In this document: positions 1 through 12,500 of the stretch, in pieces
Layout of the letters: each line of letters starts with the position of its first letter
Numbering within the stretch: the stretch's first letter is position 1
Assembly (NCBI RefSeq): GCF_000524195.1
Contig: NW_020170389.1
Span: 1,039,983-1,103,982, forward strand
Direction: 5' to 3'
Length of the DNA stretch: 64,000 bases
From: Echinococcus granulosus
Lineage: Eukaryota > Platyhelminthes > Cestoda > Cyclophyllidea > Taeniidae
Made by a program: the position numbers and the translations under genes
Notes under the pieces: generated by a model
The model's database searches: none
The model's input: the letters and a program-made list of their open reading frames with translations, nothing else
Told to the model about the DNA's origin: nothing

Positions 1-488
1 CTCAGATAACCGAAAAAAACGGTTTGAGGCGAAATTCGGTATTTTGCTTCGTCACCAGCGTCATCAACGGATTTGTGAATATAGAGTGAATTCTACAAAC
101 CCTCAATTAGGCCTCCTTTAGAATTAACTGATTACAAAGTGAAGCGTTGCTTTTTGGAACTATACTTTTGGTTGGATTTCGTAACAGACCTTAGCTGCGC
201 TACTAAAATTAAAAATATCCACTAACAGAATATTCTATAGATCTAGACCCTTAGAATAATCTTTAAATAGTATTTTAGCGTAATTTCATTTCCTAAATAC
301 AACTATTTGGGGGGAAATAAATATCTGACAGCAGAACTTTTAGAACGCTGGGAATATTCATTTACTTACCCAAACTGAAATCCATCGTGGTTATATTCTA
401 CGCGCAAAGAGTGCAGGCTTGTGGATAATGAAATACCAATGCGTTTTTCGAAACAAAACAACAGTATATATTGAGGACGGAAACTTAC

Positions 489-560
489 AAGTATCTAAGC
501 TGTTTCAAACTTTTGAAGGCATCCTCTTCGATAGTGTCGATGGCGTTCTCTGATAAGTGA
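489..560 (-). CDS. slit: Slit-like LRR exon (block 2)
   Basis: A 72-nt exon, acceptor GATCTTTAG and donor GTAAGT. It encodes [18 protein letters not shown] followed by LRYL. This is the last recognisable exon before the left edge; the gene must continue beyond position 1. Confidence 0.8.
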
Positions 561-3500
561 CTAAAGATCAGAATAGTTATGAGAACTTTAAGCGCTTGTT
601 ACTGTACATTTAAAAATGCATTTTCTGAATAGAAATTCCCCATGTTAGGACCGCAATTAACAAGACGACATTAATACATAACAACTGCGATGAAAAGGCT
701 TTGAAGCCGGAGCTGGAAGGACCACCCACCGTGGCGGGATTCCCGGTCACAGTGACTGGTATTGGCAAATGTTAACCAACATCGGATGCTTTCCTCGACA
801 CCTAGTTGCGAATGTTACATAGCAATATTAGCAGCCACCAAATCATTTGTCCTTCAAACTCTAGGTTTCCATAAAAACTCGGCAATTAGAAATAATTAGT
901 TTTAAGGAGATGATTATCAAGAATATTAGACACATCACCGATTTTAAGCAGTGCTTCTTTTCACAAATCTTTAAGTAGCCACAATTTAGAATCAAGTTTT
1001 ACTTTGGTAAATATAAATGCTGCAGTTTGGGTCAGGCTAAGTGTTCTCGGTTAATTAAAATACTTTATTTGACTATCAATAAAGGAAAATCTAACAACGA
1101 AGAACTTTCCACCGCGAAAAGGCTTCAACTCGAATAGCACTGCAAGTGAGTTAAATTTATTACAGTTATCTAGGTAGAAATCCAGCATATAATGGAATTT
1201 TTATTAATCTTCGATATATTTTTTAAGGATTTTGCTCAACTTGAACAACTGATATTTACATGTTTAGAGGGGATTGAATGCCGACCTAGAATTTCTTTGA
1301 GGGTATAATTCGTGAAGCTAATTATTTGCCAACAAATTTTAGTACTTATAATAGCACGGAACAGGAAGTAAAATAATAGTAATGGATGTGCACAACATGC
1401 TAAGGGTACCACAGCCCATCATTTGTACGTTTCTCCACGGATATAATAAAATGGGGACAATATTAAACAACCCAATCATCGACAAAAAACAAAAGTTTGC
1501 AAACTGCACAAGGCTTTTATCCAAGTGAGGCCAAAATGCTTGGATTAAAGGCATAAAATAATTGTGCTCAAACATGCAGCGTCAGAAACATGGTACTCGG
1601 ATACGATATTCAATCTGACAGGAAAGGAACCTTCTGAGAGGGAAGTATCCAGATTAAGATTTGTCGATCTGTGTGACAACCATAAAAAATCCCAGCTCAT
1701 TTAAATTCATTGAACTGATTTGCTGTAAACTATGTAGAAGTTGCTTGCGTAAGATTATGTAAAGACATGAGCAAATTTGTGCAAAAATACACCACAAGCT
1801 TCCATTTTATAAATTGACATTTTAAACCAAATTCGCTTTGGCTTTAGGCGGCCAAGATGATATATAAGTCGTCAGGTATTACAAGAAAAATCATGAACGC
1901 ACAGAATTCTGAGATTCGTGAGACCATCAAAAAACTCCCCATCGATACAGGAAATGTTATTCTTTTGAAGATTTCTAAAATTAAGAAAACTATAGTGCGA
2001 TAGTGCATCTGAGATACCATCTAACCTTTCAAAAAAAAATAAAAAATTACAATATGGTTAATGAAGACAGGCCTTTGAATGCGTTCCGAGGGAAACTCTG
2101 AATTTGATTACCAGTGAGATACCTATTGAAGTGACGAAGACAAGTTAGTGTGCGAAACAAGGGGAAGTTATTCAAATGTCGAAATTGAATTTGAATGTAC
2201 TTACAAGGAGGACAATCGATGCAGTCCAGAAAATGCCCACGGTGATACATTTGTTATCTTGTTCTCTTCAAGGTTGCTACAGTGAACAATTTAAATATCA
2301 TTATTGCCAGTATAAAACCAAGATTTGAGCAAGGGAATTACACTAATTATAAACACCCTCAATAAATTAGCAACAGTTCTTTTACTTCGTAATTTGTCAT
2401 GTACTGATATAATAATTAAGCTATAATGGATAAGGTTCTTGTTACTTCGTAAATGTCATAATCCTGTAATACTTATGTTGTCTAACTGTTCCTTTTCAGA
2501 GAGGAGGCAGGCAGCCAAATTCAGCCGCGTGACTGAGGAGCAGTCAACATCTCCCAGGCCAGAGGAGGGTCCCATGTCCAAATCTCCCTAATCTTTTATC
2601 CAACCCCATTTATGGTGAGCAATAAATATGTCAAAACCCAATGAGCCTCAGTGTTATAAAGGTATGAAGACCAGTGAAGAGGAGATAAACGAGGCTCGTG
2701 CTACAATCCAGCTTGCACGTGGTTACTTGTAGTGACCTTAGAACCCAATGACTCCGATTTAAGCATTACTCTACCGCTTAATATTTCGGGTGGTTACTGA
2801 AAAAGCAAACTATCAGTAAAGGCCTGCTGCAAGCTAATTTGTAGGACTTGAGAATGACTTTATACTAAAATATTTGTTTAATATTAAAGATTATCATAAA
2901 TTAGATTACTAAACTTACAGTTTTCGCAGACTAGAATATCTTGAAAAGGCGTTTTTCGGTAGATGCGTCAACTGATTATTTGCAATATTTCTAAAGAGGA
3001 CAAAGCGTCAAAAGCCTCAAACACTTGTCAATAACCTGTATCTCGGCTATCCAATCAACTACTCAAGGCCAATAAGGGTAATCTACCTAACTTTACTTCC
3101 CCTGCTTTCTTCTGGCGCCGTGATGAATGAGAATCATTAGCAGTTTGGAATACTTCTTGCTGCCGCAAATTTTGAGGAACAATCCTTTTTTAAAGAGCTT
3201 TCCGCATTTTAAAAGGCATTTTCGTGTGCAAAGCTTATCATTTGATAAATGAATGAAAAATTAGGCCTGAAAGCAAGATTTGGGTGCAGTGATTTATTCT
3301 AGTGAATGAACTTCGTTTAGGAACTGAATGAAATAGTCCTTTACAATGTGTTTATGATGCAACACACACAAATATCATTTTTAAGCAAAAAAATGCTGCA
3401 AAAATATTTATGAAATTTTCTCCTTTTGTTACTTTTCGTCTAAAAGAAAATAAATGTGCTTTAATGCGCACTTCTTTTTAACAAAAAATCGCAGCTTTTC

Positions 3501-6500
3501 ATAGGATATGTGAGATGTATATTTCAATGTTGAACACTTTCTTCTAAGAGTTAAAATTGTTTTATTAATGATACAGACTTTTTCCTCTAACTTACAAAGC
3601 TATTCCATCTGCAAGCCTTTTGTGCCACTTGAACAAATAATATAATTTTATGTTTCAAAAATGAAAATCACTGAAAAAAATGTTAATGCAATAATCATGT
3701 CTGGATAAGTAGTCATCTCATCAGATGATATGAACACCACAGTTGTAATGCTAATGAGTCAATTCAGCAAGTTCTCTTTCCCTTTTCGGTTTGGTGTTCA
3801 GTGTTGCTCAAGTAAAATTTCAGACGGCAGATGAACTCAAAGTGCACACAAAAAAAATAAAATTTCCGGGAAAACTTACAAACTGATTAGGTTCTCCGGG
3901 AGATCAGACGGTACAGAGTCCAAACTTTTCCCGACACACGACACAAATCCGGACGTATCGCATGCGCATACTGATTGACAGGAGGATAGCCTAGGCTCTT
4001 GGTCCCTTTTGCAAATCGGAGGTATGAGTGGGAGTACGCCATCTGAAGAAGAGAGGATCAAACTATCCTACCCATGAAAGATATATTTCATCAAGGAATT
4101 TCACACTCCCCTCAAACTGAATTGCCGCAATCCGAATCCAAAGTTTTCAGAACGGTAAATGGCTTACTCAAAGAGGAGTTGCATAAAATCAAACTCAGGA
4201 ATATACGCATAGCAGTTAATTTGAAAACGGTATCAGAAGATTATGCCAATATCCCGCATTTTTTATGTAGAACCCATGAGATTATCAGATATTGCTACAC
4301 ACGAAATAACTCCAAAAACATTGTCCTTGTTTAAGGCTAAAATGTTTCTACGGTGATAACAAAGCCTTGCACAATGCGTGCACATATATCACTACTCATG
4401 AACGGTGAGGTTGTAAGTTTAAAAACCGCTTTAGTCCAACTTCGTTAAATATTCCCAAAATTAAATTCATCATTCGTTAGTGTACTCTGGCCAACGGTTA
4501 CTTACGAGGGCAGTAAAGGAGACCCAAGACTTCAGCGGCGACATCACCGGGAAATTCTTTGCTGTCTCTATCGCAAATTGCACCGGAGGATGAAAAAACA
4601 CTCTGACGTTTTTCCTCTATAAAACTCTTCATCAGAGCGACCAAATGACAATCACATTGAAGTGGATTGTCGTTGAGGGTCCTAAAAATTATGCTTCCAG
4701 TTAAGTTGGGTTTTTACAAATGGTAATATCTTTGGGTAGTCATAGCTCTTATACCATCCAAGACCTGAAATGCAATTCCGCTTACGATTCAGGAGAATGG
4801 TGCATGCATGAACTTCTTGTTACCTAACCTGTAACCTCTGCACAAAGTGACTATATTATTGATAAAATTCGAGAATTTTAGACGGTTAATTTAGCAGATA
4901 AATAATGATAGATTATCCAATTTCCCGATATCATAGCAAAATCAGGTCCACTTAAACCCGAAACTCCTTTCCCATTAATACACCTATCGGTTGTTTATAT
5001 TTCAAATATTTTTCTGCAGGTCGCGCTTTAATGTCATCGAGAGCTTAGAACCAACCATAAACTGTATGTAGAACTCTAAACAGGTAAAAGACGCGACTTG
5101 AAGTAGGTGGCCTTGAAAATAGAACAAGAATTTGGATGTAATTAAGGAGACTTTGAAACCAGGTTTTAAAGTTTTGGCGGTGATGTTTTCGAAACCGACG
5201 CAACCTATGAAGCGCTTGGTACTTTTTCTCAGCAATAAATGGGGACATTTGCCCTACTACTGCACTGCTTAGTCTCAATTTATTAGTTGATCCATACTTA
5301 CTTTTAAAGGCACTTTTGGTAAATCACACTTCTTTCCGAAGTAGACTAGTGATACAATTCAAATCCTACTAATTTAACAATGCAAATCAAATAAATTATT
5401 ACAATTGGTTCATCTCAAATTACCGGTTTACTATCATGAATTTTTCTCCGTTATTAAGCATAACTCCTAATGAAATGTTAATCGCTAGGACACTCTTTGT
5501 TACCCTTGCTGATACAATGATAACTTCTGCTGCTTAATTATTACACCAAGGTGTCGGTGCACTGTTTGCTTGTCCTCAAAACAAAGAAAATAAATAAACT
5601 CTCCATTCATTGTTAAAGGAAAGTAAAGAACTCTTTAAAATGCCCACTTACAACCATTGTAAAGCCGATAAACTGTTGAATGTTAATCTGGAAATCCAAG
5701 AAATCTTGTTCTGATCAAGCCTTCTAAAACGAAAGTTCATAGTTTGCTCAGTCTTGAATCAGAATTCCCTGTTTCTTAAAATCATTATTAAACTGGAATA
5801 AAATGCCAAGTTTATTAAGCAATTTTAGAGGTGTTCATTTCTGAAATGCACTAATCGTAATGGCAGTTTTATCGGATGTTTTAAACAGTTAATGTTGCTG
5901 GAACCAAAAATGAGTAATACGTAGGTCCGTGCCTCAATGTCTAATGTGACCTGTAGCACATATGTGCTGTTATATTTCCACTTTTTAAAACGATGAACCC
6001 TGACTAAAATGAGAAGCATGCTGGGCTTCTTTAAGAGGCCAAAGCTTCCAAAAATTAGGCATTTACATAGGCCTTCATATATATGAATAACCAACATCAA
6101 AAATAGTTAGGAATCAATTCTTATAGTGTTGAGTTAATGAAAGACATGTGGCTTGTAAAGTTCCACACACACAAAGAAATCCCCACGTTGCGAGAAATGA
6201 TATATGTTCCTTGTTTTCCTGCATAGTGACAGCAACTAAGGGTCTCGAATTATGAGCGTTAACAGGAAAAAAGTCAGCTATAGAAGAAAATGCCGCGTCA
6301 AATCAAGCTTGTGGGAGTTGTTTATCGATTGGCATAGACATGTTAGGGCGGTGTGTGTGTTGGGTCTTTTTTTCTGCTGCAGCCACATCACCGGTGTGTA
6401 GAGACATTGGGTGGTCGCGTATTTATAAAATTATCTTCAGCTAATATATTTTCATATTTGTTTTGTTCAAAAAAAACTGCGTTGTTTGTTCTATGCCCCT

Positions 6501-9500
6501 GTCCAAAAATAAAATCACCATAGTAACGTACAGAACTCGGAGGTTCTTTAGGCCTTGAAAAGTTCCATCGTAAAGACATCGCAAATTGTTTTGTCGAAGG
6601 TCTCTGAAATTTGAAATATGACGCTGTCAGGTCCTTCCCATGCGTGGTGTATTAGTTTTGCACAACTTCCAAATTTTTTTGATATAAATGAGGGCTCATT
6701 GAAAATCTTAGTTGAACGTGCCTAACTTCTGGCTAAAACAGAAAAGACTATGAATATGTGAGTTTTTCCTTTTGTTAACGTTTTTGCCAATTGGATATGT
6801 TCTTTTTTAGTTCATTTTAAAAATGGAGGAACAATTTGATATATTTGCTGGTGTATGCCTTTTGCCTCACTCCTACCCACAATTTCGGATAATGGGGACG
6901 ATGAGGTCTGCTGCAACACTACTACAGGAGCTTTCTCACTAATATGCAAACCAGATATTATTGTACTAAGGTGCATATAAGTCCACCAGTAACCCAAATG
7001 TAGAAAGATTCAAGGGTTCGAACAGTATTTGCGATTTTGGATAACGGGTTCCAAAATATCACAAAAAGGAACCAAGTCTGGTAAAAAAGTCCACATTAGT
7101 CCTCATCCTCGAAGATATTTTCTTACCCATTTATCCACATTTATTATTTTGGAACAATTCAGTCATTGTCCCTATCACGTGCGTTCGACTACTTACTATT
7201 TGCAAATATGAAAAACTTGCATATTAACTAAAGCTTTCAGGCGCTAATTCATGGCAAAATAACTGTTTCCAGTAGAGTGGAGTGTAATTTATGCATAATT
7301 TCATATAGTTATGCATTCGCTCAAAGAAATGGTGATTTAGCAAGCAAGCAAGTTATTTGAGCATCGTAGGGGTAAATGAAACCGGGACACACAAACGCTA
7401 TCCGTTTTGCTGCAAAACCACAAATTATGCACATGTGCACTAGTGCACACACTGGGAAACCACACATGCGTACAACTGCACACCTCACTGAGAGGGAGGA
7501 GATAAGGTCCACCAGATGTGGTAAGTCCATTCCAACAGTTGTTTGTTTTAAATCACGGTCTCGTATGTTTCAACCTTCCCTGTAACTCCAGACTGCGACC
7601 ACACACGCATCAAGTATGCATGCTTGCCCTTCCCACAAATGCACAAACACCTTTACGTGCCGTACACTTTGCGAGATGCGCAGTGCAATCGTCTGGTGTC
7701 CCTGTATTCAGGAATTTACCTAATATACGTAGTTGGAACGCTAAGGTGCATAAAAACGGCATCCCATTGACTTTATTTGTGTGCCGAGACTCCAGTTCGT
7801 CTGCCGTATGGCACCTTCTCGGCACACTGTTGCAGAAAAAATCTCAATGATAAGCGGTGCCGTCACAAGTTTTTTTTCTTTCATAAATATTGTTATTTGT
7901 GAATAAAGCTTCAAGGTGCTTAGAGAAGTTCACGTCACTATAATGGTACAGTTGCAATGCTGTTATCGCCCCAAATTGGAGTTACAGGCGATAAACATTA
8001 TCTATTAACACATTTAACGGCCTTAATCTGCTGTAATCATATGATTCAGCACGCATTTCACACTCAGTTAAACTGTCAAAGAAATGCCATTCTACTTTGT
8101 ACCACACATCTTCCTTTAGAAGTTTGACGAGCATTACATTGCGACTGTGTCACTTAGGTAACCTCCGCCGATAAAAGAAGGCAAAATGATGACACACATT
8201 GCCTCAAGCTATAAGATGATCTGATCCAAAACGGCTTGAGTACTTCGTATTTGCTCAACAAGAATTCGCGTTTCATTGTTACTATTGAATTTATTGCCAG
8301 AATAAGAGGAAGTGCTGCAGAGATAAAATTTTTTTCCTGTAAGATAATTTAAAGTATTTCTAATAGGATTGGGGAAACAAGTATTGAAGGTGGGAAAAGT
8401 ACTTTGAAGAATAAAGAGTCTTGTGATTTACTTAATCTATTTAGGTACCTAATGAATAATGCAACTGATAAGTCAACAAGTTCAACTTAAATTTCCGAGT
8501 AGAAACGTTTTGGATTGCTATCCACCACGCCTAATGAAATGGATTAAAATAACTATGGAATCATCCAGTTGACAGGTCGCTATTTCTCAAAATTCAATAT
8601 CATTAGCTGACTCGTGTTCAAAATTTCCAGCCATTGCAAATCACGGTCATGACAAAGACACGGTTCATACAGAAGCCGCTAATAACTGCCCTGAAGCAGT
8701 AACATTACTCTAAGCAACTTGTTTGCAAACTAAAACTTATGAGGCTCGGCAAACTTTGTAATTTTTACCATTAGCACAAGTTAGGCTCTCATTAGGCATT
8801 CTTTTAAAGTCTATTGGGGATTCATATCATCCCAAATTAGTTTAAAAACATGGATATTTTTTAGTATATTTGTAATTAATGGATTAACACTAAGAGGCGA
8901 TAAAGCCTAGTAGAGCAAAAAGTGGAATATAGCAATAAAGTTTTGGGTGTTTTGATATAGGACTGAGAGGAATAAACTAACCCTCTTGGCCAATGCACCC
9001 AACGCACCGCCCATACTAACACGGATACACAAGTGTTCAAAAAACAAAAGCCAATCGAGCTGTCCAGTTGCGGAAGTGAGAGCCGAGACTACCATGCAAA
9101 TTGCTTAAATTAGGAAGTGCACCTGTCTCTAAAGCGGTCCAGCCAAACTACTTTGCAGCTCATATGTCCAAAAGGTGGTCGTTTTCATATTGAACGAATT
9201 AGTCTTTAGGAGAGTTGTGCCAGGCCCGACTACTCAAAACTGCGTTTCTATCTCAGCACAGTCCCTTTGGTTAACGGCCATGTCATACAATTTTCTGATC
9301 TACTCGAAAGCTATATTTGGTTCAATTTTTGGCACTTTCTTCGTCAATCTACATTTTTTGCGTTTTGCCTGTTGTTATATGGAAAACAATGGAAGTAGAC
9401 GACCTTTAGAAAACATTCTTGCATTCCTTGGCCTCAGTGGTTGTAAGGGCAAAGTTTCACTCCGACAGGTAGGATTTTTTCCTTTTGTCAACAAAACTGC

Positions 9501-12500
9501 ATCGTTGGACTGATAGCTGTATTTCAGCTTTTACTTGAACTTGCTCGTAAAAAGTTAAACCTGTTGAAATGAGGTTAAAATTATTCTGCTGTTCTTTTGC
9601 AAATGCTGGTTTTTTCCGCTGGGCTTAAGCAATAGTTAACAAATTTTGGGTACTTTGTAAATGGTCCTTATTCGTGAGTAGATTATTCCCAATGAATGAA
9701 ATGTGTTTTTCCCCTGGTATAATACCCCCTAGGTTGTTGCGAAATTTTTGAACGCTTTACGACCAATATTAATATCCTTCATTTCCAAAAAATTTTTAAG
9801 TGGAAATGATTTTGACTTAAAGATATGGAGTAGATGCTATGTTTTGGTGCTCCTCAGGTGAAAACCGATATTTTTTGCAATTATATTTCTAATGTTTTAC
9901 AAGAAATTAGCCTCAGCAAATCTCATCATGGTGTCTAGGGAAACCGTTAGTATTTTGGAGACAAACGGGCATTACACTGTACAAATACTCATTACTTTTG
10001 ATTTGTAGAGGAAACCGCAGGCCCTAATAAAGTAAGTCGCAAACATTTCACATTTTCAGTATAATAAGCTAGACCCAAACTTGATACTATTTGAAGTTTT
10101 CTCTTAGAGTGAAAAATCTCATACATCGGTTTCATTTTTCGCACAGGGAAAAACGAAAACAGTCACTTACAGATATTGCAGATTTTGGACTCCTTCAAAT
10201 GTACCGTCTTCGATTTCGCTGATGTTGTTATGAGAGAGGACTCTGAAATGTTGAAGACGCGTGTCAAAATCAAAATTAATACAGTACCAGAGAACACCAA
10301 ATCAATGTCCAAGTAAAAATGTAGCGGTTTTCATCCGAATGAGGATGTGTTGGTCTTTCAATGTATTGAATTACAGTATCGCTTGTAGACGTGGCAGATT
10401 CGCTAAGCGCAATAATATGTATTTCGAGGTGGGCAAAGTGTAAAACGTAAGAAAAATCGACACCATTACATCCAGGAATTGAAATGAAAGTAGACAACTG
10501 TTGAGCTAGGTACAGCAAATACGTCTTGTCAAATGTTAATAGGTGTCTTCAAAACATTGCATAAAAACAGGAACGCTTATTGAATAAAATGTGACGACTG
10601 CATTTTACAAAGCAATGACAGATACCTTATAGATTTAAATAAGACGAACCTCCGATAACACAGGTAATATTCATGCTCTTTCAACTAGCTCAACTCACAT
10701 TTGCGTCACAGCTGGTAGACGCAGGAAGCTGTTTTTATCCAACCGAGAAATGGATGCATGGGATATGATTCTGAAGAAAAATACAAGCACACAATAGTGA
10801 GAGTTTAATGAACAAAGAATACTGAACAGTAAAGTTACCTTCGTAGTATTTTAGCATAATAGATAAAGCATTGCATGCATATTCTGGGGCCGCATATGTA
10901 TTTTGAGATAGGAAAAGTGGCCTGGTCGTATCGATGATGGCTAACTATGTGGAACATGCTTCGATACAGTCAAATAAACTTTAGAGCATTCTAAAGATTT
11001 TAGCTAGTTTTTAAGACTAATCCATTCCACTTTGCTAGACTGACACGCAGTTCAAAAGTAGTTGTATGATACTGCTTTCTACTTAGCGAGAGTTGGGAAA
11101 AACAAAAAGTCGCGAAGTGACTACAACAATATAATTTGTGGGTTCTGTGAGTAAATTATATTCGGCAAACATTATCAAGAATTGCTTATATAAGTCGTAC
11201 GTGCATAGATCAAGTTCTCTATTCTCCACATTAATTTATCGAGCTGTGAATGAAATGGAATGAGAAAACGAATATCCCACTTTATGGGAAATATCGGCAG
11301 CTGTCAGGTACTGCAAAACTGCGTGTAGAAGTTTAGTCAGCGTAAGCTGCGAAACGAATACAATGACAAGTTGTTGGTGTAAGAATTCAATTTTCTTCCT
11401 TTCACTTTCAAATCTCTTTAACATCACACCGGTAAAGGCACTTCTGGGGTGTGTATTCGCGGGTCTCCATGGCTGGTTTGGCGTCACTACATGTCAAGAG
11501 GAGAGTGAATCACCCATCCCAAAGAGGACTTCGCCGAGGCACTGTGATGGCAAAGCTATAGTCTCAAACACTTCCTTCTCAAACCTCTCTTACAGAGACT
11601 GCTCCCTGGATGTCAAAATTCAACTCTATTAATGTCCATGTATCCCGTTTCTACTGCTTGAGGATTCTCGTAGCCGTCTGCTGAACGGAATTGATGCATA
11701 GCACGGATGGTGGGACCTATTTTTTAGAATTTTGACACTTAAATACCAATTTCCTCAAATACCTTCGACTCCTATGCTATTTTTCTCAAAATTTTCGGCA
11801 TTTGCGCAGAGTTCCCCTGTAACTAATAAGCGGCCACGTTACGATCGAATAGACGAGTTAGCTAAGGGAAGGTTCTTTGAGACTGGACCGTGTTTGTATG
11901 CTTACAAGAGCCTAAATAATAATGACCTATTTTGCAACTGTCAACCTTTAAATAACATTTCAATGCTTTTTGGTCTGCACAGCTCGGTTTGATTTTACGG
12001 TGCTGAAGGATCGCAGAAGTAATCCTATCACATCCGCTTTTCCATGCAAAATCGTCTAATTGAATTGGATTGTTCCAATTAGCAAACATAAAATTATTTC
12101 TTAAATAAGTAAATATTTTATTCCAGTTCGCAAAGCATGCTTGAAACTTGGTATACACCACAGAAATTACCATCAGTGGCTAATAATAAAATCAAGCCAA
12201 CTGCGGAAGTTGCATGAACAAATTAGGTAAAATTTTGAGCGTTAATTTAGTTCAAAAGATACGTCAAGAAAACACCTTGTGAAATTGTAATGTAAGGTTA
12301 ACCGAATCTGACAAACGCGTATTCCGAAACTTTTAAAATAACTTAATGAGTGATGCATTTTTAGTTTACCGTTCGTATCACGCATAAAGTATTTTTTTGT
12401 GATATTTATTTTATAGTGGATATATTACTTCAAGCAGTATCAGCATCACTCGTATCCTCAACCCAGAATATGGAATTCACTTCAAGCACTTTGGGCTTTG

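Noticed and set aside
1100..1160. Possible extra LRR exon on the minus strand after a CTTGCAG acceptor
   Set aside because: The frame reads [14 protein letters not shown], too short for a repeat, and the only donor would be GTTAGA; the length is not 72 nt.
5002..5278. Two overlapping minus-strand frames of 77 codons between slit exons
   Set aside because: They overlap in different frames, lack LRR spacing, and would disrupt the phase-matched join of exons 5652-5723 and 4506-4681.
7005..7035. GGGTTCGAACA resembling a tRNA T-loop or B box
   Set aside because: No cloverleaf or A box can be built upstream within 70-80 nt.
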